Of a stretch of 64,000 nt of DNA, positions 1 to 8,140 are shown one piece after another; the first letter of the stretch is position 1, and the number at the start of each line of letters is the position of its first letter. Under the pieces are notes generated by a model that was not told where the DNA came from, ran no database searches, and saw nothing but the letters and a program-made list of their open reading frames with translations. A program made the position numbers and the translations under genes. This stretch comes from Mycobacterium sp. 4858 (lineage in GTDB: Bacteria > Actinomycetota > Actinomycetes > Mycobacteriales > Mycobacteriaceae): contig NZ_LT968776.1 in NCBI RefSeq assembly GCF_900240975.1, positions 1,793,482-1,857,481 of the forward strand. Reading direction: 5' to 3'.

Positions 1-42
1 CCCAATATTCCCCCCTCCTCTATTCGCCGCCGGGGCAAGAGG

Positions 43-1011
43 TTAAAAAGAGCCAGGGCCGTTCCCCGCCCCGGTCGCGGCCACCGCGGGCATTTTCGGG
101 GCCTCGGATACCGGTGCGGCGGCCGCGACCGGGGCGGGAACCGGCTCGGGCTGGATCGCGGCCAACGCCGTGAGGCTGGCGAGGCCTCCCGCGGCTCCGA
201 CCGGCACGACAAACGGAACCGCCAGGAGCTGGGGGAACGCCTGGAATACCTCGATTAGATGGGTGAACTCGTCCGCGATCAGCAGGCCGATGTCGTGCAG
301 GAGTTGCGTCAACGCCGCGGACGGATTCTCGGGAAATTCCTCCAGATCCCTTCCGATGGTCTGGAAAATCTCCAGGAAGCGGTTGATCCACCAGCTCAGC
401 TGGTACGGGTTGCCGGAGTCGTTGTCGATGATGTCGTCGTTGCCGCTGTCGTCCTCTTCGCCGGTGCTGTCGGCCTGGACGATGGTGGTAGCCGGGTCGG
501 TTTGCGGCGTCGACGCCACCGCCATCGTGGAGACCGCCTGGTACGTGGACATCGTGGTGGCCGCCTGGACCCACATGCGCGCGTAGTCGGCCTCGTTGAC
601 CGCGATCGGAATCGTGTTGATACCGAAGAAGTTCGTCGCCACCAGCGCGCCGTGCATCGCGTGATTGGCGGCCAGCTCTGGCAAGGTCGGCATGGCGCCG
701 AGCGCCGCGGTGTAGGCCGTCGCCGCGGTCTCGTGCCGGGCGGCGGCCGCGGCACTGTCGGCGCTGGCCCGCGTCAGCCACGCCAGGTAGGGCGCGTGGG
801 CGGCCACGTACTGCTCGGCGGTGGGGCCCTCCCACGCCCCGGCCTGCGCCGCCGCCAAGGTCGCGGACAGCTCGTCCGCCGCCGACGCGTAGGTCGCGCT
901 CAGCGAGCTCCAGGACGCCGCCGCGGCCAGCAGGCCGGCCGGCCCGGGACCGCTGCTCAGCTGCGCCGAATGAACCTCCGGCGGCAGCGCCATCCACACG
1001 GGGGCGGTCAC
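43..1011 (-). CDS. PPE family protein (PPE3-like)
   Basis: 322-residue PPE protein. The N-terminal PPE domain (about residues 1-175) opens with VTAPVWMALPPEVHS, has the W-x-G-type motif AWEGPTAEQY, and runs on to the conserved ATNFFGINTIPIAVNEADY and MSTYQAVS stretches. After an acidic Asp/Asn/Glu-rich linker comes a hydrophobic, then Pro/Ala-rich tail. PPE proteins are exported by type VII (ESX) systems, usually as a heterodimer with a PE partner; none is visible here. I start it at GTG 1011, because the family N-terminus begins exactly there. An open frame continues upstream to an ATG at 1167, but that extension is Arg-rich and unlike PPE proteins. It is a close paralogue of the PPE gene at 3898-4995. 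By synteny, the ESX-3 locus would lie just beyond the left edge of the window (inference). Confidence 0.85.
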   Translation of the reverse strand: MTAPVWMALPPEVHSAQLSSGPGPAGLLAAAASWSSLSATYASAADELSATLAAAQAGAWEGPTAEQYVAAHAPYLAWLTRASADSAAAAARHETAATAYTAALGAMPTLPELAANHAMHGALVATNFFGINTIPIAVNEADYARMWVQAATTMSTYQAVSTMAVASTPQTDPATTIVQADSTGEEDDSGNDDIIDNDSGNPYQLSWWINRFLEIFQTIGRDLEEFPENPSAALTQLLHDIGLLIADEFTHLIEVFQAFPQLLAVPFVVPVGAAGGLASLTALAAIQPEPVPAPVAAAAPVSEAPKMPAVAATGAGNGPGSF

Positions 1012-1200
1012 CCTCGACCGCCGGCCGGGCCATCGAAAAAAGCGCGCAACGTCACGCCGGAACTCCTCGCCGGGCCGAGACCGACGCCGCCCGGGCTGTT
1101 GGGCGGCGCACCGATCAGCCCGGTAGTAGTCGGAGGCCGGCGCGAAAAAGTTCCGGCGCGCGGTCAACTCATGGCGAACTCATCGCGAGCCCGGCGGCGG

Positions 1201-2106
1201 TCAGCCTTTGACCGCGCTCACCAGGGTGTTACGCGCGACCATCGGCCCGGCGTCGATGTCCGGGCCAGGAACCGGCCTGCCGTTCTGGCGCAGAAAGTCG
1301 GCCAGCGGGGTGCCGACCGCGGTCCACCCGCGCTCCCCGAACCATTCGGTCGCGGGGGCGACCCGCTCGTTGTAGACCAGCTGGTAGAAGGGCCGCTCGG
1401 CGCCTTCGGCCATCTTGGCGCGCTCTTCCTCGCGCTTGGCCTCGAAGTCGTCCTGGTCGAGGGGGGCCCCGTCCTCGACGGCGACGTGGCTGCCCGGGGC
1501 GGCCAGGCCGTCGATGCCGGTGAACAGCTGCTCCTGCGCGGTGGCCGGGAGGTAGATCAGCAGGCCCTCGGCTATCCAGGCCGACGGCAGGGCGGCGTCG
1601 AAGCCGCTGTCGCGCAACGCTTGCGGCCAGTCGTCGCGCAGGTCCACCGCGATCTCGCGGCGCTCCGCGTTCGGCCGCGCACCCTGCCCGGTGAGCACCT
1701 CGCGCTTGAAGTCGAGGACCTGCGGCTGGTCCAGCTCGAAGATGGTCGTGCCGGCCGGCCAGTCCAGGCGGTAGGCGCGGGAGTCCAGCCCCGCCGCGAG
1801 GATCACCACCTGCCGGACGCCGGCGCCGGCGGCGCGGCGGAAATATTCGTCGAAGTACTTGGTGCGGGCGCCCTGGAAGTTGACGAAATGCTGGCCGAAG
1901 TCGGCCGTGGTCAGCTCGTGATCGGGGGCCTTGCCGTCCAGGACGTCGGCCGCCCACCCGCCCACGGCGCGGCAGAACACCTCCGCATAGGGGTCGACGG
2001 CCAGCGGGTCCGGCTTGCGGGCCTCCAGCGCCCGCGCAGTCGCCACGAACAACGCCGTCGAACCGACACTCGTTGTGATATCCCAGGTATCGCCTTCACT
2101 ACGCAT
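1201..2106 (-). CDS. SAM-dependent methyltransferase, mycobacterial LCM-like family (Rv0281-like)
   Basis: 301 residues from ATG 2106. Class I methyltransferase of the large mycobacterial family related to leucine carboxyl methyltransferases. The start MRSEGDTWDITTSVG is typical. The motif-I region VVILAAGLDSRAYRL binds S-adenosylmethionine, followed by FELDQPQVLDFK (acidic residue contacting the ribose) and AWIAEGLLIYLP. The length matches the usual 300-310 residues. An in-frame ATG at 2154 would add 16 residues that do not look like the family. Substrates of this family are mostly unknown. It reads toward the PPE gene and is divergent from the zinc-independent ribosomal operon, sharing a 300-bp intergenic region that holds two Zur-type boxes. 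Whether Zur also controls this gene is open. Confidence 0.85.
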   Translation of the reverse strand: MRSEGDTWDITTSVGSTALFVATARALEARKPDPLAVDPYAEVFCRAVGGWAADVLDGKAPDHELTTADFGQHFVNFQGARTKYFDEYFRRAAGAGVRQVVILAAGLDSRAYRLDWPAGTTIFELDQPQVLDFKREVLTGQGARPNAERREIAVDLRDDWPQALRDSGFDAALPSAWIAEGLLIYLPATAQEQLFTGIDGLAAPGSHVAVEDGAPLDQDDFEAKREEERAKMAEGAERPFYQLVYNERVAPATEWFGERGWTAVGTPLADFLRQNGRPVPGPDIDAGPMVARNTLVSAVKG

Positions 2107-2314
2107 GTGGTCGACAGTACCGGCCGCAGATGTGCCGATTTCCATGGCGCGCAACGCCTACGGTGAGCGCGGGCGCCACCGCCCCCGGCCGACGCGTCCG
2201 CGTGGCCGTCGTGTTGAGAACCGGCCCGCCGAAGGGCACTCAGCCGGCCGCGTCGTCGCCCGGATCGGCTGGCCGGTGACCAGGATGACGGGCGTCCGCA
2301 TCGCGCTCCTTATT

Positions 2315-2327
2315 GATAATCATTTTC
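2315..2327. promoter_or_regulatory. Zur-type box 1
   Basis: Inverted repeat GATAAT-C-ATTTTC, one mismatch from a perfect 6-1-6 palindrome, about 80 bp before rpmB2. Mycobacterial Zur boxes have the form TGAAAATCATTTTCA (family knowledge). It lies in the 300-bp divergent region 2107-2406, which otherwise contains only the promoters of the methyltransferase and the ribosomal operon. Confidence 0.7.
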
Positions 2328-2369
2328 ATCTTGCCCATGCGTACGGTACCGTCTGCGTCAGGCCTTGTC

Positions 2370-2382
2370 GAAAATCATTTTC
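2370..2382. promoter_or_regulatory. Zur-type box 2
   Basis: Perfect 6-1-6 palindrome GAAAAT-C-ATTTTC, ending 24 bp before the ATG of rpmB2. This position would block transcription when zinc is plentiful. It closely matches the known mycobacterial Zur consensus, and repression of this ribosomal protein set by Zur is established in M. tuberculosis. Confidence 0.85.
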
Positions 2383-2406
2383 AATAAGCGGACATGGAGG
2401 TACACG

Positions 2407-2643
2407 ATGTCGGCGCACTGCCAGGTGACCGGCCGGACACCGAGTTTCGGTAATGCGGTGTCACATTCGCATCGCCGGACCCGCCGACGCTGGTCACCCA
2501 ACATTCAACTCAAGACGTACTACCTGCCATCCGAGGGACGCCGCATTCGGCTGCGGGTCAGCGCGAAAGGCATCAAGGTCGTCGACCGCGACGGGATCGA
2601 GGCAGTCGTGGCCCGACTGCGTCGACAGAGGCACCGAATCTGA
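2407..2643 (+). CDS. rpmB2: 50S ribosomal protein L28, zinc-independent paralogue
   Basis: 78 residues with typical L28 features: SAHCQVTGRTPSFGNAVSHSHRRT near the N-terminus, then RRRWSPNIQLKTYYLP. Only one cysteine (Cys5) is present, so the CxxC zinc knuckles of the standard form are absent. Such C-minus paralogues replace the zinc-binding protein in ribosomes when zinc is scarce and spare the cellular zinc pool (established for mycobacteria). GGAGG at 2396-2400 lies 6 nt before the ATG. First gene of a four-protein set in the same order as Rv2058c-Rv2055c, but located here next to the PPE3/ESX-3 region. Confidence 0.93.
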   Translation: MSAHCQVTGRTPSFGNAVSHSHRRTRRRWSPNIQLKTYYLPSEGRRIRLRVSAKGIKVVDRDGIEAVVARLRRQRHRI

Positions 2644-2807
2644 TGGCCCGCAACGAGATTCGCCTCATCGTCAAATTGCGGTCGACGGCGGGCACCGGCT
2701 ACACCTACGTGACCCGCAAGAACCGGCGCAACGACCCCGACCGACTGGTCCTGCGCAAGTACGACCCGGTCGTCCGCCGCCATGTCGACTTTCGCGAGGA
2801 ACGCTGA
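2643..2807 (+). CDS. rpmG: 50S ribosomal protein L33, zinc-independent paralogue
   Basis: 54 residues, MARNEIRLIVKLRSTAGTGYTY followed by VTRKNRRNDPDRLVLRKYDP, which is full-length L33. There is no cysteine at all, whereas zinc-binding L33 has two CxxC pairs. Its ATG overlaps the stop codon of rpmB2 by one base (TGATG), indicating translational coupling. Part of the Zur-controlled alternative ribosomal protein operon. Confidence 0.92.
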   Translation: MARNEIRLIVKLRSTAGTGYTYVTRKNRRNDPDRLVLRKYDPVVRRHVDFREER

Positions 2808-2809
2808 AC

Positions 2810-3115
2810 ATGGCCAAGAGATCCAAAATCGTGAAGAACGAGCGCCGGCGCGCCATCGTGGCGCGCTACGCCCCGCGCCGGGCCGAACTCAAGGAAACCA
2901 TCCGCTCGCCTCAGAGCACCCCCGACCAACGGGCCGCGGCGCAACGGGAGCTGTCCCGCCAGCCCCGCGATGCCAGCCCGGTGCGCCTGCGCAACCGGGA
3001 TGCGGTAGACGGACGCCCGCGTGGGCATCTGCGCAAATTCGGGTTGTCGAGGGTGCGGGTGCGCGAGCTGGCCCACGCGGGTCAGCTCCCCGGAGTGCGA
3101 AAGGCAAGCTGGTGA
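2810..3115 (+). CDS. rpsN2: 30S ribosomal protein S14, zinc-independent paralogue
   Basis: 101 residues, the long S14 form: MAKRSKIVKNERRRAIVARYAPRR at the start, then SPVRLRNRDAVDGRPRGHLRKFGLSR and a C-terminal LPGVRKASW. No cysteine is present, so it cannot bind zinc like the short S14 type. It begins 2 nt after the rpmG stop, within one operon. It packs in the 30S head of the small subunit. Confidence 0.93.
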   Translation: MAKRSKIVKNERRRAIVARYAPRRAELKETIRSPQSTPDQRAAAQRELSRQPRDASPVRLRNRDAVDGRPRGHLRKFGLSRVRVRELAHAGQLPGVRKASW

Positions 3116-3375
3116 GCGGCAAGAATGCCCAGCGCAGACGTCGTCTCGCCCAGCCGGAGGTCAAGTCCGGGAAGAGAAACCTGCTCACCAGCCTGGGTCT
3201 GCGCAAAGTCGACTACAAGGACACCGCGTCGCTGCGCGTATTCATCTCCGAGCGCGGCAAGATCCGCGCGCGCCACGTCACCGGCCTGACCGTCCAACAG
3301 CAGCGACAGGTGGCGACGGCCATCAAGAACGCCCGCGAGATGGCGCTGCTGCCCTACCCCGGCACGGGACGTTGA
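3112..3375 (+). CDS. rpsR2: 30S ribosomal protein S18, zinc-independent paralogue
   Basis: 87 residues from GTG 3112, overlapping the rpsN2 stop by 4 nt (GTGA). The core VDYKDTASLRVFISERGKIRARHVTGL and the QRQVATAIKNAREMALLPY stretch are diagnostic for S18. There is no cysteine. Fourth of the alternative ribosomal proteins. Its stop codon overlaps a TTG that appears to start the next gene. Confidence 0.93.
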   Translation: MSGKNAQRRRRLAQPEVKSGKRNLLTSLGLRKVDYKDTASLRVFISERGKIRARHVTGLTVQQQRQVATAIKNAREMALLPYPGTGR

Positions 3376-3761
3376 CCTCGCCGCGGCGCGGCACCGACCG
3401 CCCCTTCACCCTGATTGTCTGCGCCGCTTGCGCGTCCCATCACCGGCTCTCGGTGATCGACGAACTACGGCCCGCGATCCGGCGCTGCCCTCACGCCATG
3501 CTCGTCTCGGCCGCGTGCATGCTGGGGCCGGTGACGTGCGCGTCCCGGCCGACGGGGCGTGGCGTCATGGCCGTCGTGCAGCCCTGCACGAAAGACCGGG
3601 CGGCATGCGGGCCACCTCACTGGATCGGACCCATCGCCAGCAGCCACCAGGCCGCGGCCCTGCGTGACTGGCTGGAACGCGGCCAGTGGGAGACCGCTCC
3701 GATCCCCGAAGAACTTGGCAATCATCACCTTTGGGCTACCAGCCTGCGCCGCAGCAACTGA
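3372..3761 (+). CDS. Cysteine-rich protein at the end of the Zur operon, possibly thioredoxin-fold ferredoxin-like
   Basis: 129 residues if started at TTG 3372, which overlaps the rpsR2 stop (TTGA). A later in-frame start such as CTG 3411 is possible. Codon use is typical of the neighbours (strong G/C in third positions), so I take it as real. Seven cysteines are visible (about residues 17, 20, 39, 50, 57, 75 and 82). They include a CxxC in IVCAACASHH and the stretch CPHAMLVSAACMLGPVTC. The spacing and the motif SAACMLGPVTC faintly resemble thioredoxin-like [2Fe-2S] ferredoxins. The contrast with four cysteine-poor ribosomal proteins in the same operon suggests a metal- or cluster-binding role under zinc starvation (inference). 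Function not recognised with confidence. Confidence 0.65.
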   Translation: MTSPRRGTDRPFTLIVCAACASHHRLSVIDELRPAIRRCPHAMLVSAACMLGPVTCASRPTGRGVMAVVQPCTKDRAACGPPHWIGPIASSHQAAALRDWLERGQWETAPIPEELGNHHLWATSLRRSN

Positions 3762-3897
3762 CCCGCCGACCCTGCCAGCCGCGTTGTCCGCGAGGGTTTG
3801 CCGGGGATTCCCGCGCGTGCGCTACCGCGTAGCGTTGCCACCGTCATCGTCCCAGGTGCCCGGCAACATGGGAACCCTTGGGCCGGTGCCGAACTCG

Positions 3898-4995
3898 TCA
3901 CCGGCCAGCGTGGTCAATCCCGACGCGCGCCGAGGCGGGCGCCGACGCAGGCGCAGCGGCGGTCGGTGTCATCGCGACGGCCGGCATCGGGGCGGGTGGT
4001 GGGGCGGGCGCCGGCACCGGCGCCGGCAAGACCTGGGGCTGAGGTATCCCGGCCAGGCCGGCCAGCCCGGCGAAACCGGCAACGGCGCCGAAGGGAGCGA
4101 CGGCGAGAAGCAGAGCGGGGGCCAGCAGTTGCGGTGCCGTGGTCAGGATCTCGAGGATGTGCGTCGGCCAGTCGAACAGCATGAGCTGAACGATGTATTG
4201 GAACGCCAACGCCGGATTGTGCACCAGGTAGTAGCCGAACTGCTCGAAATCCTCGAGCAGTTCCAGCGCTCGAACGACCCACCAAATCGGTTCCGACGCG
4301 TTGGTGTAGGAGTCATACGTCAGGCCGTTCACCGTGCCCTGGGCCGGATCCCAGTTGATCCCAAAGTTCTTCAGGATTTGCGCGATGAAGTCGTCGAGCG
4401 GATTGTCGATCGTAGGGTCGTGGTCCACGTTCGACGAACTATCGGCTGAAGCGTCCGTCTTCACGATCTGCGGCGCCTGGTCGGCTTGCGGTGTGGACGC
4501 CACCGCCGCGGTCGAGACGGCCTGATAGGTCGTCATCGTGGTGGCGGCCTGCACCCACATCCGCGCGTAGTCGGCCTCGTTGACCGCGATCGGAATCGTG
4601 TTCACGCCAAAGAAATTCGTCGCCACCAAAGCGCCGTGGATGGCGTGGTTGGCGGCGAGTTCCGGCAGCGTCGGCATGGCCGCCAACGCCGCGGTGTAGG
4701 CGACGGCGGCGGTCTGGTGTTCGGCGGCCGCCGCGGCGCTGTCCGCGCCCGCCCGCGTGAGCCACGCGAGGTAGGGCGCATGCGCGGCGACGTACGACTC
4801 CGCGCTGGGCCCCTGCCACGAGCCGGCCTGCGCCGCGGCCAGGACGCCGCTGAGTTGCGCTGCGGCCGAGGCGTATTCGGTGCTCAGGTCGGACCATGCG
4901 CCCGCCGCCGCGAGGAGCGACGCTGGGCCGGGGCCGCTGCTGAGCAACGCGGAGTGCACCTCGGGTGGCGAGGCCATCCAGATCGGTGCCGTCAT
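3898..4995 (-). CDS. PPE family protein (PPE3-like)
   Basis: 365 residues. The PPE domain (about 1-175) begins MTAPIWMASPPEVHSALLSS and includes SWQGPSAESY, ATNFFGVNTIPIAVNEADY and MTTYQAVS. Next comes a linker with acidic residues, then a conserved middle region (WDPAQGTVNGLTYDSYTNA, EPIWWVVRALE) shared with PPE2/PPE3-type proteins. The tail is rich in Ala/Pro. GAGGAG lies 6 nt before the ATG. Likely exported by ESX-3 or a related system. A degenerate Zur-like palindrome lies about 50 bp upstream, and M. tuberculosis PPE3 is reported as Zur-controlled. It is convergent with the ribosomal operon; 3762-3897 holds nothing further that I recognise. Confidence 0.88.
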   Translation of the reverse strand: MTAPIWMASPPEVHSALLSSGPGPASLLAAAGAWSDLSTEYASAAAQLSGVLAAAQAGSWQGPSAESYVAAHAPYLAWLTRAGADSAAAAAEHQTAAVAYTAALAAMPTLPELAANHAIHGALVATNFFGVNTIPIAVNEADYARMWVQAATTMTTYQAVSTAAVASTPQADQAPQIVKTDASADSSSNVDHDPTIDNPLDDFIAQILKNFGINWDPAQGTVNGLTYDSYTNASEPIWWVVRALELLEDFEQFGYYLVHNPALAFQYIVQLMLFDWPTHILEILTTAPQLLAPALLLAVAPFGAVAGFAGLAGLAGIPQPQVLPAPVPAPAPPPAPMPAVAMTPTAAAPASAPASARVGIDHAGR

Positions 4996-5042
4996 AGGTA
5001 CTCCTCAGACTGGGAAGGCTTACCAGGCAGAGGAGAGCTTAA

Positions 5043-5057
5043 TGAATATGATTGTCG
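5043..5057. promoter_or_regulatory. Degenerate Zur-like box before the PPE gene
   Basis: On the minus strand the site reads CGACAATCATATTCA, which matches 12 of 15 positions of TGAAAATCATTTTCA. It lies 48-62 bp upstream of the PPE start codon at 4995. The surrounding 4996-5091 gap is AT-richer than its neighbours and contains nothing else recognisable. Confidence 0.45.
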
Positions 5058-5091
5058 TTATCAACACGGCCGAGTTCGGCCGCCGCGCGCG

Positions 5092-6009
5092 TCAGACCAG
5101 TGGGCGCCCCGTCCTGATCCGGCGGTCGACGTCGGCCAGTAGGACGTTGAACGGGAATCGGCGAACGAACCGCGGCAGGCGCCGGTTCACCAGGGCGAGC
5201 GCCGCAATCAGCCGTTCGAAGCGCCGTTGCCTGGCGGCGTCCCAGGGCAGGCGCATCTCGTCGCGGAACCGCTGCGGCAGAAAGCCCGTGGTGACGAGCA
5301 ACGCGAAGTTGTCGCAGGCGCGCTGCAGCCGGCGCGGGAGCGCCAGTCCCGGCATGCGGCCGGCGGCGATGGGATACAGGTATTCGCGGACCGCGTCGTC
5401 GATGTGCACCTTGGCCAGCGACTCCTCCCAATATCGGTCGAACGCGGCCCGGTCCGCCGGCCACATCTCGGGCGGCACCTGCAGGGTGGTGGCCAGCGCC
5501 ATGCCCTCCCGGTAGTGGCGGTCGGCGTCCTCACCGTCCAGCTCGCCGATGAACATGCGGTAGATGTCGACCCCGCCCTTGTACAGGCACGCCCCCACCC
5601 ACAGCTGCAGGGCGGGGTCGAAAGCGTTGTACTGCACCGGGCTTTCGGGGGTGGAGTAGACCTGCGCGTGGGCGCGGTTCACCGCGCGGCGGAAGGCCTC
5701 CTTCTGGGTGTCGCTGCCGTTGGTCGCCACGGCCAGGTAGGTGAAGGTGGTACGTGCGCGCTTGATCGGATGCAGGTCGACGCGGCCGCTCTCGACGCGG
5801 CTCTCCATGACGCCGTAGCCGACACCGGGACGCGCCAACTGCATGACCACGTTCGCCGGGCCGGCCAACAGCGCGACGCCCATCAACCCCTCGTCGATGC
5901 CGAGCGCCAACCGGCGCCGCCGCGCCGGGGATGGCCGGGGCGGGTCGGCGATGGGGCGCTCGACATGCCGAGCCGGTTCCTGAACAGCCTCGCGGATCGC
6001 CATCGTCAT
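5092..6009 (-). CDS. DUF2236 (MpaB/latex-clearing-like) oxygenase-family protein
   Basis: 305 residues from ATG 6009, preceded by GGGAGGGG. Equivalent to Rv0276 by position and length. DUF2236 members are mostly alpha-helical. Some, such as latex clearing protein and mycophenolic acid synthesis MpaB, act as haem or oxygenase-type enzymes. Here I see LALGIDEGLMGVALLAGPANVVMQLARP near the N-terminus, a central RTTFTYLAVATNG, and NRAHAQVYS followed by YNAFDPALQLWVGACLYKG. The actual substrate is unknown. It is divergent from a TetR gene 84 bp away, which may control it. Confidence 0.8.
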   Translation of the reverse strand: MTMAIREAVQEPARHVERPIADPPRPSPARRRRLALGIDEGLMGVALLAGPANVVMQLARPGVGYGVMESRVESGRVDLHPIKRARTTFTYLAVATNGSDTQKEAFRRAVNRAHAQVYSTPESPVQYNAFDPALQLWVGACLYKGGVDIYRMFIGELDGEDADRHYREGMALATTLQVPPEMWPADRAAFDRYWEESLAKVHIDDAVREYLYPIAAGRMPGLALPRRLQRACDNFALLVTTGFLPQRFRDEMRLPWDAARQRRFERLIAALALVNRRLPRFVRRFPFNVLLADVDRRIRTGRPLV

Positions 6010-6093
6010 CCCCTCCCGCGGCACTGCCGCCAATGTGAGAACGGCTGTTTCCTGATATTGTCGCGGCGCCCCGCCGGTGTCAAGATGGGTGGC

Positions 6094-6753
6094 ATGAGCG
6101 AGACCTCCAGCGCGCGGCCCTACCGCGGCGTCGAGGCCGCGCAGCGCCTGGCCACGCGGCGCAACCGCCTCTTGGCCGCGGGCCTCGAGCTGCTCGGCGC
6201 CGAGCAACAGAGCGTCTCGGCGGTCACCGTCCGCGGCGTGTGCCGTGAGGCCGGGTTGGCGGCCCGGTACTTCTACGAGAGCTTCGCCGACAAAGACGAA
6301 TTCGTCGGCTCCGTCTTCGATTGGGTGGTTGCCCAGCTGGCCGCCACCACGCAGGCCGCGGTGACGGCGGTGCCGGCGCACGAGCAGACGCGAGCGGGGA
6401 TGGCCAACATCGTGCACACCATCGCCGACGACGCCCGGCTCGGGCGCCTGCTGTTCAGCACGCAGCTTGCCGATCCGGTGATCGTGCGCAAGCGCGCCGA
6501 ATCCAGCGCGTTGTTCGCCATGCTGTCCGGCCAGCACGTCGGGGACGCGATGCGGGTTCCGGCAAACGACCGCATCAAGGCGGCGGCGCACTTCGTGGTC
6601 GGCGGCGTCGGGCAGACCATCAGCGCCTGGCTCGCCGGCGACGTCCGGCTCGAACCCGACCAGCTCATCGATCACCTGGCCGCCCTGCTCGACGAGCTCG
6701 CCGAGCCAAGGCTCTATCGCACCAAGGAATCCCGGGCGGCGGCCGACGCCTAG
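6094..6753 (+). CDS. TetR/AcrR family transcriptional regulator (Rv0275c-like)
   Basis: 219 residues from ATG 6094; an ATG at 6085 would add three residues. The N-terminal helix-turn-helix spans about residues 20-65 (LLAAGLELLGAE through ARYFYESFADKDEF, the usual recognition-helix signature). The C-terminal ligand-binding domain is all-helical. Divergent from the DUF2236 gene and facing the acyltransferase gene, whose stop lies 7 bp after its own. It probably represses its own promoter and the DUF2236 gene. No convincing operator palindrome was seen in the 84-bp gap. Confidence 0.87.
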   Translation: MSETSSARPYRGVEAAQRLATRRNRLLAAGLELLGAEQQSVSAVTVRGVCREAGLAARYFYESFADKDEFVGSVFDWVVAQLAATTQAAVTAVPAHEQTRAGMANIVHTIADDARLGRLLFSTQLADPVIVRKRAESSALFAMLSGQHVGDAMRVPANDRIKAAAHFVVGGVGQTISAWLAGDVRLEPDQLIDHLAALLDELAEPRLYRTKESRAAADA

Positions 6754-6760
6754 CGGGTGC

Positions 6761-8116
6761 TTACGCCGGGCAGGCCGTGCGCCAGGCCGTGGTGGCCGTC
6801 AGCCCGAAGTCGCTCAGCGCATCTGAAACGTTGGCTCGTAGTTGCTCAATCGAGTTGTGTCGACCGAGCTCGTAGGCGAGGAACGAGACGAACACCCGGC
6901 CGTGCACCCGCCCCGACAACAACGCCAGTGCCCCGTTGGTGCGGTACATGGTCGCGGTGGTCACCCCCGGGTACACCGTCCGCATGGCGAAGTGATCGGC
7001 CTCGGTGCCGTCCGCCCGGTTGAGGGCCGGGTCCAGCGTCCCGAGGTTTGACGACACGACGGTGATCGCGCTGCCGGTGACCACGCCGATCAGCCGCCGC
7101 ATGACGCGCTTCGGGATCAGCGGAATCAGCGGCAGCAAGGCCCAGCGCTCGTCGGGCTCGTCCAGGTGGCGGGACAGGGCTTCCTTGACCCTGGTGCGGA
7201 TCTCGCGCAGGTCGGTCGTCGCCGGAGCGGGGTCGACCGTGATGTCGACATTGACGACCGCGTTCGCGCGGGTGTCGCCCGGGGTGCGCTCGTTGACCGG
7301 CATTCCCACGTTGACCGTTCCGTCCGCGGCGACTCGCCCGACTCGTCGGGCGAGGTGGGCGGCCAGTCCAGCGAGCAGCGCGTTGCTCGTCCCCCCGAGT
7401 GCCTGCGCGCGCGCGTCCCACTCGTCGGCGTTGATGAACAGCGTCGCCATGGGCAGCGTGATGAGCTCGTCCGCCCCGACGGGCGGCGCGGGCCGCTTGG
7501 CGGCCGGCGACGCGGCGGCGCCGGCGTGGCGTGCAGTCCCGGCCAGGCGGATCGCGGCAACCACGGCGCGGCCCACGCTTGATGCGTCGCATGCGGTTTG
7601 GTGTGCGTCCTCGCGCACGGCCCGCCACCGCAGCCGTGCCGCCGGGGGCGGCCAGTCGATGGTGTCGTCGCGGCCGCACGCCGCGTCCGCCAACGCCTCG
7701 CACAGCCCGACACCGTCGGTGAGGCAATGGGTGGTCACCAGGCTCACCGCCGCGCCGCCGTCGGTCAAGGGGAGCAGGGCAAGGTGGAATCCGGGCCCGT
7801 GCTCGGCATCGGGTCGCTTATCCGCCTGTTCCTCCAGCCAGTCGCCGATCGCCTCACGGGGCCGTGGCGCAGCGACGATCTCGAGCTCCGACTGAACGGT
7901 GGGAGCCACCCAGCGATGCCTGCCGAACGGCAAGGGGGACCGTTCGATGCGGCGACGCAGCCGACCCCGACCGAGATGGCGATGAAACCTTCGCAGCCCG
8001 TCGACGTCGACGGCGCGGTCGTATACCCAGATGCACTGCAGCACACTGGTGGTGGCGGTCGCCCGCTCGCCGAGGAACATGGTCTGGTCGGCCAGGTCCA
8101 GCACGTTGCTCATCAT
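6761..8116 (-). CDS. Condensation/WS-DGAT-like acyltransferase
   Basis: 451 residues. The start LADQTMFLGERA resembles the LSxxDxxF opening of wax-ester-synthase/DGAT and condensation-fold enzymes. The catalytic motif appears as HCLTDG (His130, Asp134, Gly135; HHxxxDG family). The C-terminal half has the VVSSNLG and VNVGMPVNERTPG motifs of this superfamily. Such enzymes transfer acyl groups from CoA or carrier proteins to alcohols, sugars or lipids. It lies 24 bp downstream of a PapA-like gene on the same strand, so the two probably form an operon. No substrate can be read from sequence. It has no counterpart at this position in H37Rv, so it is accessory here. Confidence 0.8.
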   Translation of the reverse strand: MMSNVLDLADQTMFLGERATATTSVLQCIWVYDRAVDVDGLRRFHRHLGRGRLRRRIERSPLPFGRHRWVAPTVQSELEIVAAPRPREAIGDWLEEQADKRPDAEHGPGFHLALLPLTDGGAAVSLVTTHCLTDGVGLCEALADAACGRDDTIDWPPPAARLRWRAVREDAHQTACDASSVGRAVVAAIRLAGTARHAGAAASPAAKRPAPPVGADELITLPMATLFINADEWDARAQALGGTSNALLAGLAAHLARRVGRVAADGTVNVGMPVNERTPGDTRANAVVNVDITVDPAPATTDLREIRTRVKEALSRHLDEPDERWALLPLIPLIPKRVMRRLIGVVTGSAITVVSSNLGTLDPALNRADGTEADHFAMRTVYPGVTTATMYRTNGALALLSGRVHGRVFVSFLAYELGRHNSIEQLRANVSDALSDFGLTATTAWRTACPA

Positions 8117-8140
8117 CCCGACTCCCGCCCTCTCGTGCGT

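Noticed and set aside
259..2166. Long plus-strand frame (635 codons) across the PPE and methyltransferase genes
   Set aside because: It is antisense to two clear family members and its product is Arg/Gly-rich shadow sequence typical of high-GC DNA.
6010..6093. Operator between the DUF2236 and TetR genes
   Set aside because: Only a poor partial symmetry (GAACGGCTGTTTC) was found.
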